Assembly: GCF_022829465.1 (NCBI RefSeq)
Contig: NZ_JAKSXZ010000146.1
Coordinates: 558,001 to 622,000, forward strand
Source: Methylobacterium sp. J-067
Lineage (GTDB): Bacteria; Pseudomonadota; Alphaproteobacteria; Rhizobiales; Beijerinckiaceae
DNA length: 64,000 nucleotides
Direction: 5' to 3'
Position 1 is the first letter of the stretch. The number at the start of each line of letters is the position of its first letter. The notes beneath the pieces are model-generated. The model saw only the letters and a list, made by a program, of their open reading frames with translations. It did no database searches and was not told where the DNA came from. Position numbers and translations under genes: made by a program. Positions 47,716 through 56,463 of this stretch are shown piece after piece.

Positions 47716-48558
47716 ATGTCCCGACACCCCGCGATCAGCCCCGGCCACAGCGCGGTGGTGACGGGCGCCGCGAGCGGCATCGGCCTCGCCGCCGCGAAGG
47801 CCTTCGCAAGCGCCGGCATGAACGTGTGGCTCGCGGACCTGCCGGGGGAGGCCCTGGACGCCGCCCGCGCCGAGGTGGGCGCCCTGGCGGCGGTGGACGT
47901 GCGCGCCGTGCCGACCGACGTCTCCGACCGGGGCGCCATGGAGGCGCTGGCGGCGGCCGTGCTGCGCGGCGGTCCGCCTGCCCTCGTGATGCTGAATGCC
48001 GGGGTCGAGGCGGGGGGCAAGCTGTTCTCCGACGCCGCCACCTGGGAGCGGATCATCGGCACGAACCTCTGGGGCGTGGTCAACGGCATCCGCGCCTTCG
48101 CGCCGGCCATGGCGGACTCGGGGCGGCCCGGCGCGGTGATCGTCACGGGCTCGAAGCAGGGCATCACCACGCCGCCGGGCAACGCGCCCTACAACGTCTC
48201 GAAGGCGGGGGTGAAGGCCGTCACCGAGGCGCTGGCCCACGAGCTGCGCAGCCGCGAGGGCTGCCGGACCAGCGCGCATCTGCTGATCCCCGGCTTCGTC
48301 TACACCGGCCTCGCCAAGGCGCGGGGCGTCGCCGAGAAGCCGGCCGGCGCCTGGACGCCGGAGGAGACGATCACCTTCATGCTGGAGCGCATGGAGCAGG
48401 GCGACTTCTACATCCTCTGCCCCGACAACGAGACCACGCGCGAACAGGACGAGAAGCGCATGGCTTGGGCGATGGGCGACATCATCGAGAACCGCCCCGC
48501 CCTGTCCCGCTGGCACCCCGATCATGCCGAGGCGTTCAAGCGGCACATGGAAGGGTAG
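47716..48558 (+). CDS. Short-chain dehydrogenase/reductase
   Basis: A 280-residue NAD(P)-dependent oxidoreductase. Cofactor motif VTGAASGIGLAAAKAFASAG is at about 15-34, NAG in VMLNAGVEAGG, and the catalytic Ser, Tyr and Lys in VTGSKQG and APYNVSKAG. The substrate is unknown. ATG 47716 has AGGA just upstream, though ATGs at 47695 and 47701 are alternatives. It lies directly upstream of zwf, and a repeat-containing leader separates them. Confidence 0.87.
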   Translation: MSRHPAISPGHSAVVTGAASGIGLAAAKAFASAGMNVWLADLPGEALDAARAEVGALAAVDVRAVPTDVSDRGAMEALAAAVLRGGPPALVMLNAGVEAGGKLFSDAATWERIIGTNLWGVVNGIRAFAPAMADSGRPGAVIVTGSKQGITTPPGNAPYNVSKAGVKAVTEALAHELRSREGCRTSAHLLIPGFVYTGLAKARGVAEKPAGAWTPEETITFMLERMEQGDFYILCPDNETTREQDEKRMAWAMGDIIENRPALSRWHPDHAEAFKRHMEG

Positions 48559-48570
48559 ACTCTCGCCCCC

Positions 48571-48679
48571 GGGAGCCGCCCTTGGCGCGGCTCCTGCACC
48601 GGGGTAAGCCCAGCCTCTCCCAGGCTCGTTCGGGAGCCGCCACGCGGGGTATGCCGCCACAGAGGGAGCCGCCCTTGGC
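48571..48679 (+). promoter_or_regulatory. zwf leader with three GGGAGCCGCC repeats and a hairpin
   Basis: GGGAGCCGCC occurs at 48571, 48632 and 48664, and the first and third copies share 16 identical bases. The third copy contains the zwf Shine-Dalgarno sequence and reaches the TTG start. GCGGCTCC at 48587-48594 is complementary to GGAGCCGC of every copy. It can form a hairpin with the first copy or, alternatively, mask the zwf ribosome binding site by pairing with the third. A translational switch is inferred, not shown. Confidence 0.45.
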
Positions 48680-50153
48680 CACGACGATCATTCCCGTCGC
48701 CTCGTTCGATTGCGTCGTCCTCGGCGCGACCGGAGACCTGACCGCGCGCAAGCTCCTGCCGGCCCTGTATTATCGCTTCCGCGACGGCCAGATCCCCGGC
48801 ACCAGCCGGATCATCGGCGCATCCCGCTCGGACCTCTCGGTCGATGCCTTCCGCGAGCATGCCCGCGACGCCCTCAAGCGATTCGTGCCCGGCCACGACC
48901 TGCCGGACGACGCGCTGACCGACTTCCTCGCCCATCTCGACTACGTCGCCGTGGATGGCACGGGCGACGACGGCTGGGAGGATCTGGCGAACAAGCTCGC
49001 CGAGCGGCCGGATCAGGTGCGGCCCTACTACCTCGCCACCTCCCCCGACCTCTACGGCGCGATCTGCCGCAACCTCGCCAAGCATGGGCTGATCGGCGAG
49101 AAATCCCGCGTCGTGCTGGAGAAGCCGATCGGCAAGGACCTGAAATCCGCCCAGGCGATCAACGACGCGGTGGGCGAGGTCTTCCCCGAATCGCAGATCT
49201 TCCGCATCGACCACTATCTCGGCAAGGAGACGGTGCAGAACCTGCTCTCGCTCCGCTTCGCCAACACCATCTTCGAGCGGCTGTGGACGGCGGACGTGAT
49301 CGACCACGTCCAGATCACCGTCGCCGAGACGGTCGGCGTCGAGGGCCGCGCCGGCTATTACGACACGTCGGGCGCCCTGCGGGACATGCTGCAGAACCAC
49401 ATCCTGCAGCTCCTCTGCCTGACGGCGATGGAGAGCCCCCTCAACCTCGAAGCCAATTCCGTCCGCGACGAGAAGCTGAAGGTGCTGCGCGCCCTGAAGC
49501 CGATCACCGACCACGACATCCAGGCGGTGACGGTGCGAGGCCAGTACGTCGCCGGGGCGGTGGGCGGGCAGCCGGTCCCCGGCTATCTCGACGAGCTCGG
49601 CCACGACAGCCGCACCGAGACCTTCGTCGCCATGAAGGTCGAGGTGCAGTCCGGCCGCTGGGCGGGGGTGCCGTTCTACCTGCGCACCGGCAAGCGCCTG
49701 CCCCAGAAGCTGTCCGAGATCGTGGTGCAGTTCCGGGCCTCGCCGTTCTCGATCTTCCCGCTCGAAGCCTTCGGCCGGGAGCCGAACCGCCTCGTGATCC
49801 GCCTGCAACCGCAGGAGGGCATGAAGCTCGAGGTGATGACCAAGGATCCCGGCCCCGGCGGCCTGCGCCTGCGGCCGACCGACCTCGACATCTCCTTCGA
49901 GGAGACGTTCAAGCAGCGCTACCCCGACGCCTACGAGCGGCTGCTGATGGACGTGGTGCGCGGCAACGCCACCCTGTTCATGCGCCGGGACGAAGTGGAG
50001 GCGGCCTGGGCCTGGGCCGGCACCATCCTCAACGCCTGGGCCGAGCGGCCGGAGGCCCCGCGCCCCTACGCGGCGGGCTCCTGGGGGCCGACCGCCGCCA
50101 TCGCCCTGATCGAGCGCGACGGGCGCACGTGGCACGAGGAGCTGCGGCTTTAA
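48675..50153 (+). CDS. zwf: Glucose-6-phosphate 1-dehydrogenase
   Basis: Oxidises glucose 6-phosphate to 6-phosphogluconolactone with NADP+ (or NAD+), feeding the oxidative pentose phosphate and Entner-Doudoroff pathways. 492 residues: VVLGATGDLTARKLLPALYY near the N-terminus binds the nucleotide, and FRIDHYLGKETVQNLL carries the active-site His and Lys. TTG 48675 is chosen because GGGAG lies 6 nt upstream. An in-frame ATG at 48651 lacks such a site. Confidence 0.95.
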   Translation: MATTIIPVASFDCVVLGATGDLTARKLLPALYYRFRDGQIPGTSRIIGASRSDLSVDAFREHARDALKRFVPGHDLPDDALTDFLAHLDYVAVDGTGDDGWEDLANKLAERPDQVRPYYLATSPDLYGAICRNLAKHGLIGEKSRVVLEKPIGKDLKSAQAINDAVGEVFPESQIFRIDHYLGKETVQNLLSLRFANTIFERLWTADVIDHVQITVAETVGVEGRAGYYDTSGALRDMLQNHILQLLCLTAMESPLNLEANSVRDEKLKVLRALKPITDHDIQAVTVRGQYVAGAVGGQPVPGYLDELGHDSRTETFVAMKVEVQSGRWAGVPFYLRTGKRLPQKLSEIVVQFRASPFSIFPLEAFGREPNRLVIRLQPQEGMKLEVMTKDPGPGGLRLRPTDLDISFEETFKQRYPDAYERLLMDVVRGNATLFMRRDEVEAAWAWAGTILNAWAERPEAPRPYAAGSWGPTAAIALIERDGRTWHEELRL

Positions 50154-50268
50154 GGCCGGGGACGGGACGGGGCGGCGGGTTGCCTTACGGCCAAGCTGCC
50201 CTTTTCCGGCCAAGCCTCGTCCCGACACTGGGCCACCCGGGAAACCGGCACGGCACAGGGACGAGACC

Positions 50269-50466
50269 ATGCAGGATCGCGACGGACACGACCATTTCGA
50301 TGCCGAGCGGCGGCTGCAACGCTCGGTGGCCTCCGTCCTGCGGATCATCCACGCGGCGCAGGCCGAGCGGCAGGCGCCCCCGGTGCGCGCGGCGCGCCAG
50401 CATCTCGGGCAGATCTACCGGGCGACGCGCCTCGCACGGGCGAAGGAGCGGCTCTCCGCCTCCTGA
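50269..50466 (+). CDS. Small basic protein of unknown function
   Basis: A 65-residue Arg/Ala-rich helical protein (RRLQRSVASVLRIIHAAQAE). A good AGGGA site lies about 8 nt before the ATG and third positions are GC-rich, so it is probably a real gene. It follows zwf by 115 bp and converges with tRNA-Arg. Family not recognised. Confidence 0.6.
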   Translation: MQDRDGHDHFDAERRLQRSVASVLRIIHAAQAERQAPPVRAARQHLGQIYRATRLARAKERLSAS

Positions 50467-50479
50467 GGCGGGTTGCGAC

Positions 50480-50556
50480 TGGCGACCCCGGTAGGGCTCG
50501 AACCTACGACCTGCCGCTTAGAAGGCGGCTGCTCTATCCAGCTGAGCTACGGAGTC
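50480..50556 (-). tRNA. tRNA-Arg (anticodon TCT)
   Basis: A 77-nt cloverleaf read on the - strand. The acceptor stem GACTCCG pairs with CGGGGTC (one G-T pair), the D-arm AGCTCAGCTGGATAGAGC and T-arm TTCGAGCC are standard, and the anticodon loop CTTCTAA has TCT in the anticodon position. The 3' CCA is encoded. It reads AGA codons, rare in this GC-rich genome. Confidence 0.95.
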
Positions 50557-50689
50557 TGGTGCCGGCCGCCCCCGAAAAGCCACGGAGGAGCCCTTCGGTC
50601 AAGGCGTGGCGCCGGCCCTGCGGCGGAACGGCTTGCGCGCCGGGCCGGTTTTCGACACCTCACGGGCCACGCCCACCAGGAACGCCTCC

Positions 50690-52807
50690 TTGTCCGCCCC
50701 CTCCCCGCAGGCCCCCTCGCCCCACCGCGTCCGGCGCCGGAGGAACGACGGGCGCGGCAGCCTCGGACAGCCGGGGGCCGACCTCGCCCGCCTGCCGATC
50801 GCCCTCGACCTGCGCAGCATCCAGATCTCGGAGGGCGTGCGCGCGGGCTTCGCCTTCGGCGTCGTGTTCCTGCTCCACGCCCTCGTGGAGTGGCCGCCGC
50901 TGCTCTCCATGGCCTTCGCGGCCAACCTCGCCTGCTTCTGCGACACGGGCGGGCCGATGCGGGTACGCCTGCGGGCGCTGACCGCCTTCTCGCTGGTCGG
51001 CGGCCTCGTCTGGGGCGGGCTCGGCCTGCTGCGGCCGGTGGGCCTGCCCGTCGTGGTGCCCGTCGCCTGCGCCGTGATCTTCGCCTGCACCTATATTCGC
51101 GTCTGGAGCATCCAGGCTCAGGCGGCGGGCAACGTGCTCGTCGTGGTGGTGTGCATCGCCCTCGACCGCGCGCTGACGCCCGAACAGGCCGGGCTCACCG
51201 CCGTGATGTTCGCGGCCGGCGGCCTGTGGGCGACCTTCCTCGCCCTGGTGATCTGGCGCCTGCACCCCTACCGGCCCGCGCACCGGGCGGTGGCGGACGT
51301 CTGGCGCGGCCTCGCTCGGCTGGTCGGCGACCTCGAACGGCTGGCGGCCCTGCCGGAGCCGGAGACCGAGGCGTTCGACGGCCATTCCCGCGCCCACCGC
51401 CGAGGCGTGCGCACGGGGATCGAGACCGCGCGCACGATGATCCTCGACCTCGCCCGCAGCCGGGAGCGCATCTCCGAGCGCACCGCACAGGCGCTGCTGC
51501 GGCTGGAGAGCGCCGAGCAGATCTTCTCCAACCTCATCGCCGTCACCGAACTGCTCGACAGCCGGCCCTCGCCGGAGCAGCGCGCGGCGGCCCAGCGCTT
51601 CCTGCGGCGCCTGCGCCCGCTCCTCGTGGTGATCGCCCGCGCGATCCGCGACGACGCCAGCCTCGACCTCGCTCGCCTGGAACCGGCTCTGGTGCGGGCC
51701 ACGGAAGGGCTCGCCGCCGAGCCGACCCTTGCGCGCCTCGCGGAGCGGATCGTCGGCCGGGTGCGGATCGGCGCCAAGCTCTCGACGCCGGAGGGCTACC
51801 GCCCCGGCGGCCTCGACGAGGGTGGGCGGCTCGGCTGGCGGGCGCGCACCCTCGATCCCCTGGTGCAGAACTTCACGACCTCCTCGCCGAACCTGCGCCA
51901 CGCGGTGCGGGCCACCGCCGTGGCGGCGCCGGCGCTCGCGGGCACGCTCAGCTACGGCGGCACCTTCGCCCACTGGCTCGTCATCACCCTGGTGCTGACC
52001 ATGCAGCCCTACTACGCCGCCACGTGGCAGCGGGCGCTGGAGCGGATCGGCGGGACGGTGCTCGGTGGGCTGGTGGGGGCCGTGCTCGCCTATTTCGCGG
52101 CCACGCCCCTGTGGCAGGCGGGGCTGATCCTGGCGCTCAGCATCGTCGGCTTCGCCGCGCGCCAGATCTCCTACGGCTTCTTCGTGACCTGCCTCACGCC
52201 CCTCGTGGTGCTGCTGGTGGAGGTGCTAGAGCCCGGCCATTCCTCCTGGGAGATCGTGGCCGAGCGGGCGGGCTTCACGGTGCTCGGCGGGCTGATCGCC
52301 GTGGCGAGCTGCCTCCTGCTCTGGCCGATCTGGGAGCCCGATCAGGTGCGACGAGAATTGCGGCGCGCCCTCACCACCCATGCCGCCTTCGCCCGGGCCG
52401 TGCTCGCGGCGGGCGACGACCGGGAGGCGGCGATCGAGGCGGCCGCCCGCGACGCGGGTCTCGCCCTCAACGATCTGGAAGCCGCCCTCTCCCGCGCCCT
52501 GCAGCAGCCCCGCGCGGGGCATCATCCAGAGGTCGAATCGGCGATGGTCGCCGACGCGACCCTGCGCCGAATCAGTGCCCGGCTCTCCGTCCTGCGCCAC
52601 GCGCCGGATGCCGCGGGGCCGGTCGCCCCGGCCTGGAAGGACTGGATCGTGGAGACGCTGAAGGCGCTCGGCACCGACGCCCCGGCCCTGCCCGGGCGAC
52701 CGGACGCCGCGCAGGGTCCTTCCCTGGCGCGACTCTCGGCCCAGGTCGATCTCCTGACCGGCACCCTGCGCCCCGGCAGCAACCGCGCCGCCCTTGCGCC
52801 GGGTTGA
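50690..52807 (+). CDS. FUSC-family membrane protein (fusaric-acid-resistance/YccS-like)
   Basis: A polytopic inner-membrane protein of 705 residues with two hydrophobic blocks. The first holds about six helices (about 50-200), followed by a cytoplasmic helical region, a second block (about 415-555; TLVLTMQPYYAATWQRALERIGGTVLGG is the FUSC signature) and a helical tail. FUSC proteins are linked to efflux of aromatic acids and similar compounds, and the substrate here is unknown. TTG 50690 has AGGA about 9 nt upstream. GTG 50606 is the alternative, giving 733 residues. Confidence 0.85.
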   Translation: MSAPSPQAPSPHRVRRRRNDGRGSLGQPGADLARLPIALDLRSIQISEGVRAGFAFGVVFLLHALVEWPPLLSMAFAANLACFCDTGGPMRVRLRALTAFSLVGGLVWGGLGLLRPVGLPVVVPVACAVIFACTYIRVWSIQAQAAGNVLVVVVCIALDRALTPEQAGLTAVMFAAGGLWATFLALVIWRLHPYRPAHRAVADVWRGLARLVGDLERLAALPEPETEAFDGHSRAHRRGVRTGIETARTMILDLARSRERISERTAQALLRLESAEQIFSNLIAVTELLDSRPSPEQRAAAQRFLRRLRPLLVVIARAIRDDASLDLARLEPALVRATEGLAAEPTLARLAERIVGRVRIGAKLSTPEGYRPGGLDEGGRLGWRARTLDPLVQNFTTSSPNLRHAVRATAVAAPALAGTLSYGGTFAHWLVITLVLTMQPYYAATWQRALERIGGTVLGGLVGAVLAYFAATPLWQAGLILALSIVGFAARQISYGFFVTCLTPLVVLLVEVLEPGHSSWEIVAERAGFTVLGGLIAVASCLLLWPIWEPDQVRRELRRALTTHAAFARAVLAAGDDREAAIEAAARDAGLALNDLEAALSRALQQPRAGHHPEVESAMVADATLRRISARLSVLRHAPDAAGPVAPAWKDWIVETLKALGTDAPALPGRPDAAQGPSLARLSAQVDLLTGTLRPGSNRAALAPG

Positions 52808-52854
52808 GCCGCCGCCCCGCGGCTGCTAGCAAGCGAAGGCTCACGAGCAGCCGG

Positions 52855-52929
<75 letters not shown>

Positions 52930-52930
52930 C

Positions 52931-52951
52931 CCTCGCCGCCGCGCGGCGAGG
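52931..52951. terminator. Terminator hairpin after tRNA-Thr
   Basis: CCTCGCCGC-CGC-GCGGCGAGG, a 9-bp perfect stem directly after the tRNA CCA end. No T-run follows. It also lies 17 bp from the end of the convergent manC gene and may serve both. Confidence 0.6.
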
Positions 52952-52968
52952 GGCCGGACGCGACGGCC

Positions 52969-54411
52969 TCAGCGGCCGTAGACGTCCTCGATGCGGATGA
53001 TGTCGTCCTCGCCGGTATAGGAGCCGACCTGCACCTCGATCAGTTCGAGGGGGATCTTGCCCGGGTTGGACAGGCGGTGGACGCAGCCGATCGGCAGGTA
53101 GATCGCCTCGTTCTCGTGGACGAGGGTGACATGGTCGTCCACCGTCACCTCGGCGGTGCCGTGGACCACCACCCAATGCTCGGCCCGGTGGAAATGCTTC
53201 TGCAGCGAGAGCCGGGCGCCGGGCTTCACGGTGATCCGCTTCACCTGGAAGCGCGCGCCGATGTCGATGCGCTGGTAGCTGCCCCAGGGGCGGTACATCA
53301 GGCGGTGGGCGTCGGCCTCGGGCTCGCGCCGGGCGCGCAGCTGCTCCACGAGGCTCTTCACCTCGCCGCCCCGCTCGCGGCTCGTGACGAGCACCGCATC
53401 GGAGGTGGCGACCACCACCACGTCGTCGAGGCCGACGACCGTGGTCAGCAACTCGCCCTCGCTGTGCACGAGGCTGTTGCGGGTGCCGTGCAGCGCGACG
53501 CGGCCGCGCGTGGCGTTGCCGCTCGCATCCTGCGGGGAGACCTCCCACAGGGCGCCCCAGGTGCCGATGTCGGACCAGGGGAACGAGACCGGCAGCACGG
53601 CCGCGCGGGAGGTCCGCTCCATCACCGCGTAGTCGATCGAGATCTGCGGCGAGGTCAGGAACGCCGTCGTGTCGAGGCGCAGGAAGTCGAGGTCGCGGGT
53701 GGCCTTCGCGAGGGAGGCCTCCGCTGCCGCCAGCACCTCGGGGGCATGGGTGCGCAGTTCCTCCAGCATCACGTCGGCCCGGAACAGGAAGTAGCCGCTG
53801 TTCCACAGGGCGCCCTCCCCGATCAGGCGCTCGGCTCGGGCGGCGTTCGGCTTTTCGAGGAAGCGCTCCACCACCCGCGCGCCCGCCTCGCCGGCGGCGC
53901 CGTGCAGGGGCTCGCCGGGCTGGATGTAGCCATAGGCGGTCGAGGGCGAGGTCGGCACGATGCCCAGCGTCATGATGCGCCCGGCCTTCGCGCCGAGGCT
54001 CGCGGCGCGCACGGCGTCGAGGAAGGCGGCGTCGTCGCCCACGACGTGGTCCGCCGCCAGGATCAGCACCAGCGCGTCGGGCTGGCGGGCGGCGGCGTGG
54101 AGCGCGGCCACCGTCACCGCCGCCGCCGAGTCGCGCCGGGCGGGTTCGAGGAGGATGTCCGCCGACAGATTGGCCTGCGCCAGCTGCTCGGCCACGATGA
54201 ACCGGGCGTCGTTGGCGGTGATGATCGCGGGCCGCGCGAACACGGTCGCGTCGGTCACGCGCGCGGCGGTCGCCTGGAAGGACGAGCGATGCGCCTCGGC
54301 CAGGGGGATGAACTGCTTCGGGAAGCTCTCGCGCGAGGCCGGCCACAGGCGCGTGCCGGAGCCACCGCACAGGATGACCGGATGGATGAAGTCTGCATTG
54401 TCACCCGACAT
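52969..54411 (-). CDS. manC: Mannose-1-phosphate guanylyltransferase / mannose-6-phosphate isomerase
   Basis: A bifunctional type II enzyme making GDP-mannose for exopolysaccharides. 480 residues: the N-terminal nucleotidyltransferase has LCGGSGTRLWPASRESFPKQF-type pyrophosphorylase signature at about 15-35 and FLEKPNAARAERL. The C-terminal cupin isomerase has PWGSYQRID, VKPGARLSLQKHFHRAEHW and the metal His residues. ATG 54411 follows AGGAG at good spacing. It may supply the polysaccharide system hinted at by the KpsE-like protein, although they are 48 kb apart. Confidence 0.94.
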   Translation of the reverse strand: MSGDNADFIHPVILCGGSGTRLWPASRESFPKQFIPLAEAHRSSFQATAARVTDATVFARPAIITANDARFIVAEQLAQANLSADILLEPARRDSAAAVTVAALHAAARQPDALVLILAADHVVGDDAAFLDAVRAASLGAKAGRIMTLGIVPTSPSTAYGYIQPGEPLHGAAGEAGARVVERFLEKPNAARAERLIGEGALWNSGYFLFRADVMLEELRTHAPEVLAAAEASLAKATRDLDFLRLDTTAFLTSPQISIDYAVMERTSRAAVLPVSFPWSDIGTWGALWEVSPQDASGNATRGRVALHGTRNSLVHSEGELLTTVVGLDDVVVVATSDAVLVTSRERGGEVKSLVEQLRARREPEADAHRLMYRPWGSYQRIDIGARFQVKRITVKPGARLSLQKHFHRAEHWVVVHGTAEVTVDDHVTLVHENEAIYLPIGCVHRLSNPGKIPLELIEVQVGSYTGEDDIIRIEDVYGR

Positions 54412-54653
54412 CGGCTCGCTCCTGCCGTCACATTGGATCTGCACCGGACCGCATGAGGACTGTCATGGCGGCGCAACGAATTCTGGGCTCTGTATCAGAA
54501 AGCAGAATTGGCCCGGTAAAAAAGCCAACTTGGACTTAACGATGGCATCCCAGCCCCATGCGCGCCGGCAATAACCGGGCCAGGGGAACGGCCCGGCGGG
54601 ATACCGCGCACCTCATGCCGCATCGCACGCGGCGGGTCGAGTCCTTCCGCAAC

Positions 54654-54667
54654 TTGCGCTGGATCAA
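54654..54667 (+). promoter_or_regulatory. FNR/FixK-type site 1
   Basis: TTGCGCTGGATCAA, matching TTGAT-N4-ATCAA and the FixK form TTG(A/C)-N6-(T/G)CAA with two relaxed positions. It is followed by GGC as in sites 2 and 3. The centre lies about 60 bp before the ATG of the first universal stress protein, placing a class II (-41.5) start site near 54702. Confidence 0.72.
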
Positions 54668-54719
54668 GGCCCCCCGCGCCGCAGGGTCCAGGATACGGCC
54701 TGCACTGCGGGAGGCGGTC

Positions 54720-55538
54720 ATGGGCTATGCGAGCATCATGGTGGCGGTCGATGCGGAGGAGGGATCGCGCGACCGGGTGAGGATGGCGGGGCACCTCGCC
54801 GACCTGTTCGGCGCACCGCTGCTCATCGGCGTCGCGGCCGAGCGGCCCGATTACGGCCTCTTCAGCACGGATCCCGGCGCGGGCGGCCCCTACGTCCTCC
54901 CGGTGCTGCACGAGAACTGCCTGGAGCGGATGCGGCGGGCGGAGGCCCTGTTCGCCGAGGCCGCCGCCGGGCGCAGCCGGTTGGCCTGGCGCTCCGACAT
55001 CGCCGACCCGCTGCTGTTCCTCCTGGCGCAGTCCATGGCCGCCGACCTCGTGGTGATCGGCCGGCAGGCGCGGGACAACCCGGCCGAACGCTTCGCCATC
55101 GCCCCCGCCGACGCGGTGATGCAGAGCGGGCGCCCGGTCCTCATCGCGCCGCCGGGTCTCGCCTTTTGCGACACGACCCGCATCGCCATCGGCTGGAAGA
55201 ACACCCGCGAGGCGCGGCGCGCGGTGGCGGATGCGATGCCGCTCCTGCACCGGGCCTCACGGGTGGTGGTCTGCCACGTGGCGGACGGCAGCGGCCCTGA
55301 CGAGGCGGACGACCTCGTCCGCGTGCTGGAGGCCAGGGGCATCGCGGCCGGCACCGCCCGGACCACGCGCGACGGCGCGGCCACCGCCGAAGCGCTGGTG
55401 AACCTCGCCTGCGAGCATGCCGCCGGCCTGCTCGTGACCGGCGCCTACGGCCATTCCCGCCTCAGCGAATGGGCCTTCGGCGGCGTCACCCGCGATCTGC
55501 TGCGGGCGTGCCCGCTCTGCTGCCTGATGAGCCACTAG
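54720..55538 (+). CDS. Universal stress protein with two UspA domains (copy 1)
   Basis: A 272-residue tandem Usp protein, with domain 1 about 1-145 and domain 2 about 146-272. The second domain has the ATP-binding-type motif GAYGHSRLSEWAFGGVT. It ends in CCLMSH, as does the paralogue at 56464. GGGAGG lies at ideal spacing before ATG 54720. An FNR/FixK-type site upstream suggests induction at low oxygen, as known for Usp proteins in other bacteria. Confidence 0.88.
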   Translation: MGYASIMVAVDAEEGSRDRVRMAGHLADLFGAPLLIGVAAERPDYGLFSTDPGAGGPYVLPVLHENCLERMRRAEALFAEAAAGRSRLAWRSDIADPLLFLLAQSMAADLVVIGRQARDNPAERFAIAPADAVMQSGRPVLIAPPGLAFCDTTRIAIGWKNTREARRAVADAMPLLHRASRVVVCHVADGSGPDEADDLVRVLEARGIAAGTARTTRDGAATAEALVNLACEHAAGLLVTGAYGHSRLSEWAFGGVTRDLLRACPLCCLMSH

Positions 55539-55718
55539 CGAAAACTTATCCGAATACGAGCAAGCGCACGGAGTATGGAAGCTTTCCGGGCACGCCAGAA
55601 GACTTGACGGCATCTGGAATCGTAGACACGCCAGGCGTCGGCCGATTGGCCTGACCGATTATTTGCGGTAATCTCCCGTCGATGCGCAGTTTCACGGCGC
55701 GAGACGGGGTGCGGGCGC

Positions 55719-56456
55719 ATGATCGCTACCGAAATGACGTCCGCGCCGTCACACACCTGCCACCATGGGCGGCGGGGTGAAGGGTGCCAGGAATGCAAGG
55801 CGCGGCTGTTCAGCGTCTGCGCGGCGCTCACCTCCGACGAGCTCGACGAGCTTGAAGCCCTGAGCCGGCCGATCGGCCTCGCCCCCCGGCAGACCTTGTT
55901 CGCGCAGGACGACGAGGCGACGGCCGTCTACAACGTGACGGACGGGGCGATCCGCCTGTCCCGCCTGCTGCCGGACGGGCGGCGGCACGTAATGGGCTTC
56001 GCCCTGACCGGCGATTTCCTCGGTCTCGCCCTGCCGGAGCGGTTCGGCGTGACCGCCGAGGCCCTCGGACAGACCACCCTGTGCCGGTTCGAGCGCGGCG
56101 CCTTCCGGGCGCTGGTGGCGGACAAGCCTCACCTGCTGCAGCGCCTGCACGAGCGCGCCGGCTACGAACTCACCCTGGCCCAGGACCAGATGATGCTGCT
56201 GGGCCGCCGCACCGCCGAGGAGAAGGTCGCCCTCTTCCTCGTGGGCCTGCGGCTGCGCTACCTGCGCATCGGCCACGATTCGATCACCCTCGAACTGCCG
56301 ATGGGGCGGCAGGACATCGCCGACCATCTCGGCCTCACCATCGAGACGGTGAGCCGGATGCTCACCCGCTTCGACCGCGAGCGGATCGTCCTCATCGTCC
56401 CCGGCGGCGTGCGCCTGCTCGATCCGGCCCGCCTGGACCGTCTCGCCGCCGGCTGA
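55719..56456 (+). CDS. FNR-type oxygen-sensing transcription regulator (Crp/Fnr family)
   Basis: A 245-residue regulator. N-terminal cysteines C14, C23, C26 and C34 (C-x2-C-x7-C, the FnrN/FnrL spacing) plus C122 in TTLCRFERG provide the four ligands of an oxygen-labile [4Fe-4S] cluster. A cNMP-like beta domain, a dimer helix and the helix-turn-helix IADHLGLTIETVSRMLTRF follow. The E-x2-SR recognition residues are those that read TTGAT half sites. It stands between two Usp genes that have matching upstream sites. Convergent with the second Usp gene. Confidence 0.92.
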   Translation: MIATEMTSAPSHTCHHGRRGEGCQECKARLFSVCAALTSDELDELEALSRPIGLAPRQTLFAQDDEATAVYNVTDGAIRLSRLLPDGRRHVMGFALTGDFLGLALPERFGVTAEALGQTTLCRFERGAFRALVADKPHLLQRLHERAGYELTLAQDQMMLLGRRTAEEKVALFLVGLRLRYLRIGHDSITLELPMGRQDIADHLGLTIETVSRMLTRFDRERIVLIVPGGVRLLDPARLDRLAAG

Positions 56457-56463
56457 ACCGGCC

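Noticed and set aside
53077-54456. Long + strand frame opposite manC
   Set aside because: His/Gly/Arg-rich composition typical of antisense frames in GC-rich DNA, while manC itself is complete and well conserved.
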